Shown one piece after another: positions 23,358 to 31,533 of a DNA stretch of 35,724 nucleotides. The notes below the pieces were generated by a model. That model was not told the origin of the DNA. It did not search any database and worked only from the letters and a program-made list of their open reading frames with translations. Source of the stretch: Gammaproteobacteria bacterium. Its GTDB lineage: Bacteria > Pseudomonadota > Gammaproteobacteria > HK1. Location of the stretch: contig JAJEAD010000041.1 in assembly GCA_022824305.1 (NCBI GenBank), positions 1 through 35,724 of the forward strand, written 5' to 3'. Numbering within the stretch: the first letter of the stretch is position 1; each line of letters starts with the position of its first letter. Made by a program: the position numbers and the translations under genes.

Positions 23358-25592
23358 ATGCACCGCTTCGAGGACGAGCGCCTGCTGCGGGGAACGGGGC
23401 GCTACGTGGAGGATCTCGACGCCGCGGACTGCCTGCACGCGGTCTTCGTGCGCTCGCCGCATGCGCACGCCCGCATCGTGAGCTTCGACTCGCACGCGGC
23501 ACGGGAGAGCGACGGTGTGCGGGGCGTCTACAGTGGGCAGGACTTCCTTGCGGAGGGCGTGCGGCCGCTCCCTTGCGCGCGCCCCATCGAAAGCAGCGAC
23601 GGCACCCCCTTTCACGCTCCGACCCGGAACGTGCTGGCGCTTGAACACGTGCGCTTTGTCGGCGACCCGGTCGCGATGGTGGTGGCGACCTCGGCCGAGG
23701 CCGCCGCCGATGCGGCGGAGCGCGTGGAGATCGACTACCAGCCCCTGCCCGCGGCGCTGGACCCGCGCGAAAGCGAGGAAGTCGCGACGGTACGCAGGAT
23801 TGGCGACGCCGAGGCGACGGCGGCAGCGTTCGAAGGCGCCGCCCACGTGGTCCGGGTAGAGCGTACCAACAACCGGATGTGGGCCGCTCCCATCGAGACC
23901 CGCTCCGCCATCGGGCGCTACGATTCGGTGCGCGGGACGTATCGACTCGACACCCAGAGCCAGGGCGTGCACTTGATGCGCACCCTGATTGCCGCGACGC
24001 TCGGCATCGAGGAAGTCCGGCTGCGCGTGGTGACCCCGGAGGTCGGCGGCAGCTTCGGCATGAAGCTCGTGAGCTTCCCGGAGCAAAGCGCGGTGCTCGT
24101 CGCGGCGCGGATGCTCGGCGCGCCGGTGCGCTGGGTGTCCACGCGGGCCGAGGCCGCGCTCACCGACACGCACGCCCGGGACCACCGCAGCGTCGCCGAG
24201 CTCGCCCTCGACGCGGAGGGGCGGATACTGGCGCTGCGCTGCGTCACCCACGGCGACATCGGCGCGTACGCGTCCGCGATGGCGACCGCGTCCCCGGTGA
24301 TCGGCTTCGGCCGCTCCCTGCCCAACCTCTACCGTGTCCCCGCTCTCGACCTGACGATGCGCGCCGCGTATACCCACACCGCTCCCGTCGACGCGCTTCG
24401 CGGCGCGGGCAAGCCGGAAGGCGTCTACATGATGGAGCGCCTGATGGACGCGGCGGCACGGCAGACCGGGATCGATCGCATGGCGCTGCGTGAGCGCAAT
24501 CTCGTCACTCCCGGGGAAATGCCCTACCGCGCGCCGAACGGCGAGACCTGGGACTGCGGCGACTTTCCCGGCGTGATGCGCACGGCGCTCCGCGCCGCGG
24601 ACTGGGATACCTTCGAGTCGCGCCGGGACGCGAGCCGGGCCGCCGGGCGGCGCCGGGGGTTCGGCGTCGGGCTCTACCTGCACACCGCGGGCGCGGGCAC
24701 CGGAGAGACCTCGGCAGTGGAGGTGAGCGCCGAGGGCCGGCTCCTCCTGTACGCCGGTCAGCAGGCAATCGGCCAGGGGCACGAGACGACTTTCCCCCTC
24801 CTCCTCTCGCGGCATCTCGGAGTGCCGGTAGAGGCGGTGGAGCTCGTTCAGGGCGATACCGGTCTGCTTCCGGCGCGCGGCGCCGCAACCGGCGGCTCGG
24901 CTTCGCTGCAGTGCTCGGGCACCACCCTGCTGCGGGCGGCCGACCGGCTCGTGGAGAACCTGAAACCCCGTGCCGCCGAAGCCCTGGAGGCGGCGAGCGA
25001 GGACATCCGCTTCGCCTCCGGGCGCTATGCCGTGCCCGGCACGGATGTCGGCATCGGGCTCCTCGAGCTCGGCGCCTCGCTCGCCGGGAGCGCGAAGCAC
25101 GCGGGCGAGTGCAGCGCGAGCGCCGACTTCGAGGGCAGCGTCGCCACCATCCCCAACGGCGCCTACGCGTGCGAGGTCGAGATCGACCCCGAAACCGGGG
25201 CGGTGGAGATCCAGCGCTTCGTCGGCGTGAACGACGTCGGCCGACGCATCGACCCGGTGATCGTCGACGGCCAGCTCCACGGCGGAGTCGCGCAGGGCCT
25301 CGGCCAGGCCTGGATCGAGCAGGTACGCTACGAGGAGGGCTCGGGGCAGCTGCTTTCGGGCTCGCTCATGGACTACGCCCTCCCGCGGGCAGACGACTTC
25401 CCCGAGTTCGAGATGCACGAGGCCGACATCCCCACCGGGAACAACCCGATCGGCGCGAAGGGGGCGGGCGAGCTCGGCTGCGTCGGCGCCCCCGCCGCCT
25501 TCATGAACGCGGTGGCCGACGCCGCCGGCACCGGGGAGATCGACATGCCCGCCACCCCGGAACGCGTGTGGCGGGCGCTGCGCGGGACATGA
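23358..25592 (+). CDS. Xanthine dehydrogenase-family molybdopterin-binding (large) subunit
   Basis: The 744-residue protein matches the Mo-cofactor subunit of the xanthine dehydrogenase/CO dehydrogenase family, which hydroxylates N-heterocycles, aldehydes or similar C-H centres with water. Visible are the N-terminal hammerhead (FEDERLLRGTGRYVEDLDA), GGSFGMK at about residue 230 for cofactor binding, QAIGQGHETTF, GAATGGSAS at about 510, and GAKGAGELGCVGAPAAFMNAV at about 700 with the catalytic glutamate in GELG. Length is normal for a separate large subunit. The [2Fe-2S] and FAD subunits that normally flank it are missing here. The start at 23358 has GAGG 8 bases upstream; an ATG at 23325 is possible. 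Its stop overlaps the next gene (ATGA). Confidence 0.9.
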   Translation: MHRFEDERLLRGTGRYVEDLDAADCLHAVFVRSPHAHARIVSFDSHAARESDGVRGVYSGQDFLAEGVRPLPCARPIESSDGTPFHAPTRNVLALEHVRFVGDPVAMVVATSAEAAADAAERVEIDYQPLPAALDPRESEEVATVRRIGDAEATAAAFEGAAHVVRVERTNNRMWAAPIETRSAIGRYDSVRGTYRLDTQSQGVHLMRTLIAATLGIEEVRLRVVTPEVGGSFGMKLVSFPEQSAVLVAARMLGAPVRWVSTRAEAALTDTHARDHRSVAELALDAEGRILALRCVTHGDIGAYASAMATASPVIGFGRSLPNLYRVPALDLTMRAAYTHTAPVDALRGAGKPEGVYMMERLMDAAARQTGIDRMALRERNLVTPGEMPYRAPNGETWDCGDFPGVMRTALRAADWDTFESRRDASRAAGRRRGFGVGLYLHTAGAGTGETSAVEVSAEGRLLLYAGQQAIGQGHETTFPLLLSRHLGVPVEAVELVQGDTGLLPARGAATGGSASLQCSGTTLLRAADRLVENLKPRAAEALEAASEDIRFASGRYAVPGTDVGIGLLELGASLAGSAKHAGECSASADFEGSVATIPNGAYACEVEIDPETGAVEIQRFVGVNDVGRRIDPVIVDGQLHGGVAQGLGQAWIEQVRYEEGSGQLLSGSLMDYALPRADDFPEFEMHEADIPTGNNPIGAKGAGELGCVGAPAAFMNAVADAAGTGEIDMPATPERVWRALRGT

Positions 25593-26698
25593 GAGTCACC
25601 GACCTGCGCATCGACGTGGTGAGGCGGGAGCTTTCCGCGATGGCGCTGCAGGACGGCCATCATCCGGCGCGCACCGTCGAGCAGGGCGTGCTGCGGGTGT
25701 TCACCGACGAGGGAATCGAGGGGAACTGCCTGATCGGCGCCTGGATTCCGGCCGAGCCCCACTTCCGGCCGATCCTCGACGTGATCAAGCCGGAGCTCGT
25801 GGGCCGCGAACCCTTCGAGCGCGAGTGGCTGTGGAGGCGCATGCAATTCCTCGCCACCCGGTTCCTCCTCAGCGAAACCTCGTGGGCGCCGGTGGACGTC
25901 GCGCTCTGGGACATCGCGGGCAAGGCCGCGGGTGTGCCGGTGTTCAAGCTGCTGGGCGCGCAGCGATACGAAGTCCCGGCCTACGCCGCCTACCCCGCCG
26001 CATACGACAGCGTGGACGGCTTCGTCGGCGAGGCGCAGGAGACTCTCGCGCGAGGCTTTCGCGCCTACAAGATCCACCCCGGCCGGCTCGGGCCGCGGGA
26101 GGTGACGGCGATCGCGGGCAAGGTGCGCGACCTCGCCGGAGACGCCTTTCCGCTCATGCTGGATCCCGACTGCGGCTACGACTTCCGCACCGCCCTGGAA
26201 ACGGGACGCGCCCTCGACGATCACCGCTTCCACTGGTACGAGGACCCGGTGCGGCACCACGACATCGATGCCATTGCCGAGCTCAGCCGGCGTCTGCGCA
26301 CCCCGCTCTCCATGACCGACCAGAGCGAAGCGCAGCTCTTCGATGCCGCGCGCTACATCCGTCGTCAGGCGCTTCGCATCGTGCGGGGCTCCGCGCTCCG
26401 CCTCGGCATCACCGGATTGAGGAAGCTCTGTTCACTCGCCGAGGCCTTCGGTCTGAACTGCGAGATCGGAACCGCCGGCAACGGACTGCTGAACGCCGCC
26501 AACCTGCACGTGATGCTCTCGGTCGGCAATTGCGACTTCTACGAGCACCTCATGCCGGTGGAGAAGCAGAACTTCGCCCTGCGCGCCTACCCGGGCCCCG
26601 GCGCCGAGGGCATGGTGCGGGCGCCGACCGCTCCCGGTCTCGGATTCGAGCTCGACGCGGACTGGATTGCCCACCACAAGGTGGCGAGCCTTCGCTGA
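25589..26698 (+). CDS. Enolase-superfamily protein (mandelate racemase/muconate lactonizing type)
   Basis: A 369-residue protein with the two-domain enolase-superfamily fold. The N-terminal capping domain ends near WAPVDVALWDIAGKAAGVPVFKLLGA. The barrel carries Lys161-Ile-His163 at the end of strand 2, metal ligands Asp192 (LMLDPDCGYDF) and Glu218 (WYEDPV), and a third probable ligand Asp244 (MTDQSE). EIGTAGNGLLNAAN near the end fits the usual C-terminal catalytic region. Members abstract a proton alpha to a carboxylate and then dehydrate, racemise or cycloisomerise. A KxH rather than KxK pair at strand 2 is less common and may help to place the subgroup. It overlaps the Mo-hydroxylase stop by 4 bases, so the two proteins are made together. 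Confidence 0.9.
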   Translation: MRVTDLRIDVVRRELSAMALQDGHHPARTVEQGVLRVFTDEGIEGNCLIGAWIPAEPHFRPILDVIKPELVGREPFEREWLWRRMQFLATRFLLSETSWAPVDVALWDIAGKAAGVPVFKLLGAQRYEVPAYAAYPAAYDSVDGFVGEAQETLARGFRAYKIHPGRLGPREVTAIAGKVRDLAGDAFPLMLDPDCGYDFRTALETGRALDDHRFHWYEDPVRHHDIDAIAELSRRLRTPLSMTDQSEAQLFDAARYIRRQALRIVRGSALRLGITGLRKLCSLAEAFGLNCEIGTAGNGLLNAANLHVMLSVGNCDFYEHLMPVEKQNFALRAYPGPGAEGMVRAPTAPGLGFELDADWIAHHKVASLR

Positions 26699-26740
26699 GG
26701 GGGAACTCCGCGGACGCAGCGGGGAGAGACAAAAGACCCC

Positions 26741-28027
26741 TCAGGCCGCCTTGCGACGTGGCCGGCGGTCGAGCCAGCTTCCCACTATCAGCCGATAGCT
26801 GATGCCGATCTGGCGCAGGGGGTGAAGCGCAAAGGTGGATAGCGGCTCGACCCGGAGCGCGGGCGCTTCGCCCAGCACCGCGAGGGCGAGCTGCTTCCCC
26901 ATCATGGTGGCGGTCGCCACCCCGCGCCCGTTATAGCCGAGGCCGGCGAAGACCCCTGGCGCCAGTCCCACCAGCATCGGCAGGTGGGTCCTGGTCATCG
27001 CGGGCCAGCCGGCCCAGTGGTACTCCCAGTCGACTCCGCCGAGCTCGGGATACAGCCGCTCGGCGACCGCCCTCACGTGGGAGTCGTCACCGCTCGTGTC
27101 CACGTTGAACAGGTTGCCGTGCCCGCCGATCACGAAGCGGCCATCGCGGTCGAGACGGTAGTAGACGATGACCCGGCCGCTCTCCGACACCGCGTGGCGG
27201 CCGGGAAGGACCCTCGGCAGCACGTTGTGCCCGAGGGGCGCGGTGGCGGCGACGAAGGAGCACACCGGAACGACGCTGCGCCGGAGGCCGGGCCAGAGGT
27301 CGTCGGTGTAGCCGTTGGTTCCGATGAGCACGTGCCGCGCGGTCAAGCTGGAGCCGCCTTCGACGCTCACCCGCCAGTCATTGCCGGACCGCTCGATCCG
27401 AGTCGCCTTCGAGTTCCCGTGAATGACGGCCCCCTCGGCGATCGCGGCGTGCGCGAGGCCGCGGGCATAGGAAAGCGGCTGCACGTTGCCGCCGCGCGGG
27501 TCGAAGAGTCCATGGTCGTAGTGATCGCTGCCGATGAGGTCGCGAATCTCGTTCGCGTCGAGCAGGCGGGTCTCGACGCCGCGCGCGTTCCATTGCGCCA
27601 CCCAGTCGCGTTCATACTCGAGCCCGGTGTTGCCCCAGCCCCCCTGCACGTAGCCGGGCCGGAGCGCCTCGCAGTCGATGCGATAGCGATCGATCAGCTC
27701 GAATACGAGATCGCAGGTCTCGTGCCCCATGGTGATGAAGCGCTCTCCCCACTCCCGCCCGAGAGTCTCGATGATCTCGTCGGGCGTCGCGCGGTTTCCC
27801 CCGGGATTCACCTGCCCGCCGTTTCGGCCCGAGCAGCCCCAACCCGGTTCGGCGGCTTCCAGCACCCGGACCGCCCGGCCCTCGCGCGCCAGGTGCAGGG
27901 CGGCGGAGCAGCCGGTGTAGCCCGCGCCGACGACGACGGTATCGCACTCCTCGGTGGAGACCAGGGGCGGGCACTCGGGACCCGCTATCGCGGTCCGCGC
28001 CCACAGACTCGGGGGCATGGAAGTCAT
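26741..28027 (-). CDS. FAD-dependent oxidoreductase of the DAO family (gamma-glutamylputrescine oxidase-like)
   Basis: The 428-residue flavoprotein has a dinucleotide-binding motif VVVGAGYTGCSAALHLA (about residues 31-47), followed by the family-typical GWGCSGRNGGQVNPGG, where the flavin lies. A C-terminal GLGYNGRGVATATMMGK closes the FAD site. This combination marks the PuuB/OrdL branch of D-amino-acid-oxidase-like enzymes, which oxidise secondary or primary amines such as gamma-glutamylputrescine, sarcosine-like compounds or glycine. Which amine is used cannot be told. A nearby ATG (28018) is possible as start. It is convergent with the enolase-superfamily gene and lies downstream of the M20 gene on the same strand, 180 bases away with a hairpin between. 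Confidence 0.88.
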   Translation of the reverse strand: MTSMPPSLWARTAIAGPECPPLVSTEECDTVVVGAGYTGCSAALHLAREGRAVRVLEAAEPGWGCSGRNGGQVNPGGNRATPDEIIETLGREWGERFITMGHETCDLVFELIDRYRIDCEALRPGYVQGGWGNTGLEYERDWVAQWNARGVETRLLDANEIRDLIGSDHYDHGLFDPRGGNVQPLSYARGLAHAAIAEGAVIHGNSKATRIERSGNDWRVSVEGGSSLTARHVLIGTNGYTDDLWPGLRRSVVPVCSFVAATAPLGHNVLPRVLPGRHAVSESGRVIVYYRLDRDGRFVIGGHGNLFNVDTSGDDSHVRAVAERLYPELGGVDWEYHWAGWPAMTRTHLPMLVGLAPGVFAGLGYNGRGVATATMMGKQLALAVLGEAPALRVEPLSTFALHPLRQIGISYRLIVGSWLDRRPRRKAA

Positions 28028-28159
28028 GTCGTGTTCGTCCCGTGTTCGGGTGTCCGGAGCGCCCGGACTCGTCCGTGCCGGCTCCGGGAATTGATACCAC
28101 AGGCTCGGAGCAGGAGTCCAAGCGGCTTGCGGTCGAGGACATTCACCATGTCCCGACCC

Positions 28160-28183
28160 CCTCGCCAGGGCGGGCTGGCGGGG
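28160..28183 (-). terminator. Possible terminator after the M20 amidohydrolase gene
   Basis: CGCCAG (28163-28168) pairs with CTGGCG (28175-28180), and three further pairs extend the stem to 28160/28183. It lies 25 bases past the end of the minus-strand M20 gene. There is no T-run, so strength is uncertain. Confidence 0.35.
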
Positions 28184-28207
28184 ACCGGTCGGGGGCGGAT
28201 CTCGCGC

Positions 28208-29380
28208 TCAGTGGGCGGGCAGCAGTTCGCGCGCGAGCTCGACCCAGTAGGTGGCGCCGATGGGGAGGATGTCGTCGTTGAAGTCGTAGTGGGGGTTGTG
28301 GACCATGCAGCCGCCGTGCTCGCCCTCGCCGTTGCCGATCATGATGTAGTTGCCGGGGCGTTCCAGCAGCATGAAGGCGAAGTCCTCCGAGCCCATGATG
28401 CGTTTGGCGGCCGCGTCCACGTTCTCCGCTCCCACCACCTTGGCCGCCGCCCTGGCGGCAATGGCGGTCTCCTCCTCGTGGTTGATGAGCGGCGGATAGT
28501 TGCGCTCGTAGACCGCCTCGGCCTCGATGCCGCGCGCGGCGCAAATGCCGTGGACGATGCGTTGCAGTCCCTCGTCGAACTGGTCGCGCACCGACTGGGA
28601 GAAGGAGCGCACGGTGCCGGCGAACTCGACGCTGTCGGGGATGACGTTGATCGCGTCGCCGCCGTGAATCCGGCCCACCGTGAAGGTGGCCGCATGCTGG
28701 GCGTCGATCTCCTGGGCGACGAAGTCGTTCAACGCCTCGATGATCGCGCACGCGGCGTTGACCGGACTGCGCGCAAGGTGGGGCATCGCCCCGTGGCCGC
28801 CCACGCCCTTGACCTCGACGCGCACGGTGTCCGAGCTCGCCATGAAGGGACCGGTGCGGGTGATGAAGTGGCCGACGGGAACGGTGGGGAAGTTGTGCAT
28901 CCCCCACACCGACTCGACCGGGAAGTGTTCGAAGAGGCCGTCCTCGATCATCGCCGCGGCGCCGCCCGCGCCTTCCTCCGCGGGCTGGAAGATGAAGTGG
29001 ATGGTGCCGTCGAAGCCCCGGTGCGAGGCGAGGTGCCGCGCCGCCCCCAAGAGCATCGTGGTGTGGCCGTCGTGCCCGCAGCCGTGCATCTTGCCGGGGT
29101 GCCGCGAGACGTGCTCGAAGGTGTTGCGCTCCTCCATCGCGAGCGCATCGAGGTCCGCGCGCAGGCCCACCGCCCGATTGCCCTTCCCGCATTTCAGGGT
29201 TCCGACTACCCCCGTGCCGCCGAGACCACGCTTGATCGGGATTCCCCACGCGCTCAGCCGCTCGGCCACGATGTCCGCGGTGCGATGCTCCTCGTAGGCG
29301 AGCTCGGGGTGGCGATGGATATCCCGGCGGATCTCGGTCATGTCGTCGTGGGAGGCAACAATATCGTCGATCAGGTTCAT
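28208..29380 (-). CDS. M20D-family amidohydrolase (N-acyl-amino-acid / hippurate hydrolase-like)
   Basis: A 390-residue zinc- or manganese-dependent amidohydrolase of the HipO/AmhX group, which removes acyl or aryl groups from amino acids or splits similar amides. Seen are IRRDIHRHPELAYEEHRTA near the N-terminus, GLRADLDALAMEE, the metal motif MHGCGHDGHTTMLLGAARHL with Cys101, His103 and His106, IFQPAEEGAGGA with the catalytic glutamates, a dimerisation (lid) domain, and GSEDFAFMLLERPG before the last metal ligand region. ATG 29380 has GAAGGAAG upstream and is preferred to a longer form reaching 29521. The cytoplasmic enzyme might process compounds imported by the Dpp/Opp-like transporter 2 kb away, but that is inference from location. 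Confidence 0.92.
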   Translation of the reverse strand: MNLIDDIVASHDDMTEIRRDIHRHPELAYEEHRTADIVAERLSAWGIPIKRGLGGTGVVGTLKCGKGNRAVGLRADLDALAMEERNTFEHVSRHPGKMHGCGHDGHTTMLLGAARHLASHRGFDGTIHFIFQPAEEGAGGAAAMIEDGLFEHFPVESVWGMHNFPTVPVGHFITRTGPFMASSDTVRVEVKGVGGHGAMPHLARSPVNAACAIIEALNDFVAQEIDAQHAATFTVGRIHGGDAINVIPDSVEFAGTVRSFSQSVRDQFDEGLQRIVHGICAARGIEAEAVYERNYPPLINHEEETAIAARAAAKVVGAENVDAAAKRIMGSEDFAFMLLERPGNYIMIGNGEGEHGGCMVHNPHYDFNDDILPIGATYWVELARELLPAH

Positions 29381-29857
29381 GCGAGCGCTTCCTTCGGGAG
29401 CAGCGACCGGGCCGGTCATGCCTCCGATGATCGCCGCCCCCGGCGCCCGCTTCAACGCCGAAGTGGGCGTAACGGCTCCGGCCACAGCAAACTCCGGGAT
29501 CGGGGCAGGCCAGAGAGCCACCTCTACATCATTGCCGGCTCGGTCCTCATTGTGGGGGATCGAGTCTGGCAGTTACCAAGCATATCCACGCTCCTGGTCA
29601 AACACCGATCCTCGAAGCAACTTACCGTATCCGTTGGACTCGCCTCGATGGCGCGCTGCCTTCCTTCCATCCGGCGTATGGGACGTGTAGCTACGGCCAA
29701 GCTCTCGACGTGCCGATACACCGACCATAGGCCTGCCGGCGCTTGCACATGAGGGCGGAGAGCATCGCTTCATGCGAGTACATCACGAGCGATACGGCCG
29801 AAAGCCGAGGGCAGACCGCAGTGCGTCGCCGAGCAGCACTCGGCACGCGGGTTAGGA
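29381..29857. other. Gene-free stretch between M20 gene and DUF4143 ATPase
   Basis: 477 bases of clearly lower GC than the metabolic genes. Short open frames occur on the minus strand (for example one starting MYSHEAMLSALMCKRRQAYG near 29790), but none has a recognised domain or ribosome binding site. The stretch may be remnant mobile DNA, but no IS ends could be identified. A hairpin near 29828-29844 closes it on the right. Confidence 0.4.
29828..29844 (-). terminator. Weak hairpin after the DUF4143 ATPase gene
   Basis: GCCGAG (29828-29833) and CTCGGC (29839-29844) form a 6-bp perfect stem with a 5-base loop, 13 bases past the minus-strand ATPase stop. No T-run is visible. Confidence 0.3.
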
Positions 29858-31015
29858 TCACGCAAGCAGCTCGGCCGCCGACTCCGCGGAGTAGAGCGCG
29901 TGCAGTGGCACGACGTCGACCCGCGCCCCAAGAGAGTACCGTTTCCGCCCGGGATAGATTACGGCGATCCGTTCGAGGCCCAGCTCGTTGAGAGCAACGC
30001 GGATCGAGCGGGTCATGCGGGGGGCGTCGGTCCGCTTGCACTCGATACCTATCCACCGGGCTTCCTTTCGCAGCACCAGATCGATCTCCGCCCCCTGATG
30101 GGTCGCCCAGAAGCAGGTCTCCTCCGGTTCCAGGAGCGTGATCAACTGCTCGATCGCGAATCCCTCCCATGATGCGCCGACCTTGGGGTGACCGAGCAGC
30201 TCCTTCTCACTCTGGATACCGAGTAATCGGTGCAACAGACCGCTGTCCCGGATGTACGTCTTCGGCGCCTTGACCTGCCGCTTTCGGAGGTTGGCGTGGT
30301 ACGGGGACAACTGCCGGACCATGAAGGCGTCCGTCAGCAGGTCGAGATAGCGGCGCGCGGTCGATGGGCTCACGTCCAGCGCACGAGCGGGTTGAGTGGC
30401 GTTCCAGGTCTGTCCGTGGAAGTGGGCCAGCATGGTCCAGAACCGATGCAGCGCGACAGCCGGCGCCCGGACACCCCACTGAGGCAGGTCGCGCTCCAGC
30501 AGAGTTTGAATGAAGCCTGCGCGCCAGAGGCCGCTGTCGGCATCGTTGGCCGCCAGGTAGGACCGAGGCAGTCCGCCGCGCAACCACAGGGCGGGCGCTG
30601 CATCGGCGCCGAGCTCGCACAGATGGAAGCCGCCCAGGGTCAGGCGCTCGATCCGTCCTGCGAGACTCTCGGAGGACTGGCGCAGCAGGTCGCCGGAGGC
30701 GCTGCCGAGGATCAGGAAGCGGGCCGGCGCCCCCCTGCGGTCGGCAAGAACCCGCAGGACCGGAAACAGGTCCGGCCGCCGCTGCACCTCGTCGATGACT
30801 ACGAGTCCGCGCAAAGGCTCCAGAGCCGTCATCGGTTGGTCGAGCCGGGTGAGATCCACCGGATTCTCCAGGTCGAAGTAGCGCGCCGAGTCCTCCGGGA
30901 CCAGCTCGCGGGCGAGCGTGGTCTTTCCACACTGGCGGGGACCGACGAGGATCGCGACCGGGCTCCGGGAAAGGGCGGCCCGAATGCGTTCCAGGTGTCC
31001 TGGTCGAGGGATCAT
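29858..31015 (-). CDS. AAA-family ATPase with DUF4143 C-terminal domain
   Basis: The 385-residue protein has Walker A GPRQCGKTT (25-33) and Walker B LVVIDEVQ (71-78), then sensor-like FLILGSASGDLL, a winged-helix-like middle part (ALDVSPSTARRYLDLLTDAFMVRQL), and a C-terminal DUF4143 region whose GAEIDLVL...GIECKR resembles a PD-(D/E)XK nuclease core. This large family is widespread, often accessory and acquired by transfer. Function is unknown, with suggestions of DNA handling or toxin-antitoxin-like behaviour. It is a single gene. An 11-bp perfect palindrome lies 30 bases upstream of the start. Composition differs from the neighbouring metabolic genes, which suggests import. Confidence 0.88.
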   Translation of the reverse strand: MIPRPGHLERIRAALSRSPVAILVGPRQCGKTTLARELVPEDSARYFDLENPVDLTRLDQPMTALEPLRGLVVIDEVQRRPDLFPVLRVLADRRGAPARFLILGSASGDLLRQSSESLAGRIERLTLGGFHLCELGADAAPALWLRGGLPRSYLAANDADSGLWRAGFIQTLLERDLPQWGVRAPAVALHRFWTMLAHFHGQTWNATQPARALDVSPSTARRYLDLLTDAFMVRQLSPYHANLRKRQVKAPKTYIRDSGLLHRLLGIQSEKELLGHPKVGASWEGFAIEQLITLLEPEETCFWATHQGAEIDLVLRKEARWIGIECKRTDAPRMTRSIRVALNELGLERIAVIYPGRKRYSLGARVDVVPLHALYSAESAAELLA

Positions 31016-31044
31016 GGCAGACGATTAGACACGAAAACTCATGA

Positions 31045-31081
31045 CCATGAAAATCCGCGATCCAATTGACGATTTTCATGG
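31045..31081. promoter_or_regulatory. Perfect 11-bp palindrome upstream of the DUF4143 ATPase gene
   Basis: CCATGAAAATC (31045-31055) and GATTTTCATGG (31071-31081) are exact inverted copies around 15 bases. It lies 30 bases upstream of the ATPase ATG on the minus strand and would cover its promoter. It could be an operator or form a hairpin in the 5' leader; the AT-rich arms favour protein binding. Confidence 0.55.
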
Positions 31082-31427
31082 TTGAGACACGCCACCAATT
31101 ACGACCAACCTGCGCAACGCTCTCTTCGCCAGGTTGCTCCGGAGCGCTTCCGTCGGCAGTTCCCACCGTCACCCCGTTCCAATGCGCCCCTCTTCGCCTT
31201 CCCCGCACCAGGTCGAATTCATCTCGCGGTCCTTGCCGCAATTCGAATCCAACGTCCAGTGTGAAGTTACCCTACCGCGTTGGCGGTCAAGCGCCGGGCG
31301 GGAGGATTCCGAACCGGCATTCGTTCCTCGAGTTCTGGAGTCAAGGGCAGCCGTTCCGACCTCGTGCCGTAGCCGGGCACTGCCGTCCACGCCACGCTCC
31401 TGCGCTTGGCCGGACAATGTCTTCCGG

Positions 31428-31456
31428 TTGGCCCGCCCTTTCATCCGGGCTAGAGT
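31428..31456 (+). promoter_or_regulatory. Candidate promoter of the Dpp/Opp ATPase genes
   Basis: TTGGCC (31428-31433) and TAGAGT (31451-31456) are separated by 17 bases, upstream of the first ATPase ATG at 31534. It is the best sigma-70-like pair in this region but only moderately close to consensus. Confidence 0.35.
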
Positions 31457-31533
31457 GGCGACCGACAGCTCCGGGGCCTGTACACGACGCTCTCGTCGGC
31501 TGTCGTCTCAACCCCTAGAAGCGATACCGACCC

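Larger units (their letters stand above)
31016..31533. other. Divergent intergenic region between ATPase and ABC transporter genes
   Basis: 518 bases without a supported gene. The left end carries the palindrome upstream of the ATPase gene; the right end carries a promoter-like sequence for the transporter genes. The middle part (about 31090-31420) has mixed composition and only short frames without recognisable motifs. Confidence 0.45.

Noticed and set aside
26984..29752. 922-codon plus-strand open frame
   Set aside because: It is antisense to both the FAD oxidoreductase and the M20 genes, which have full catalytic motifs.
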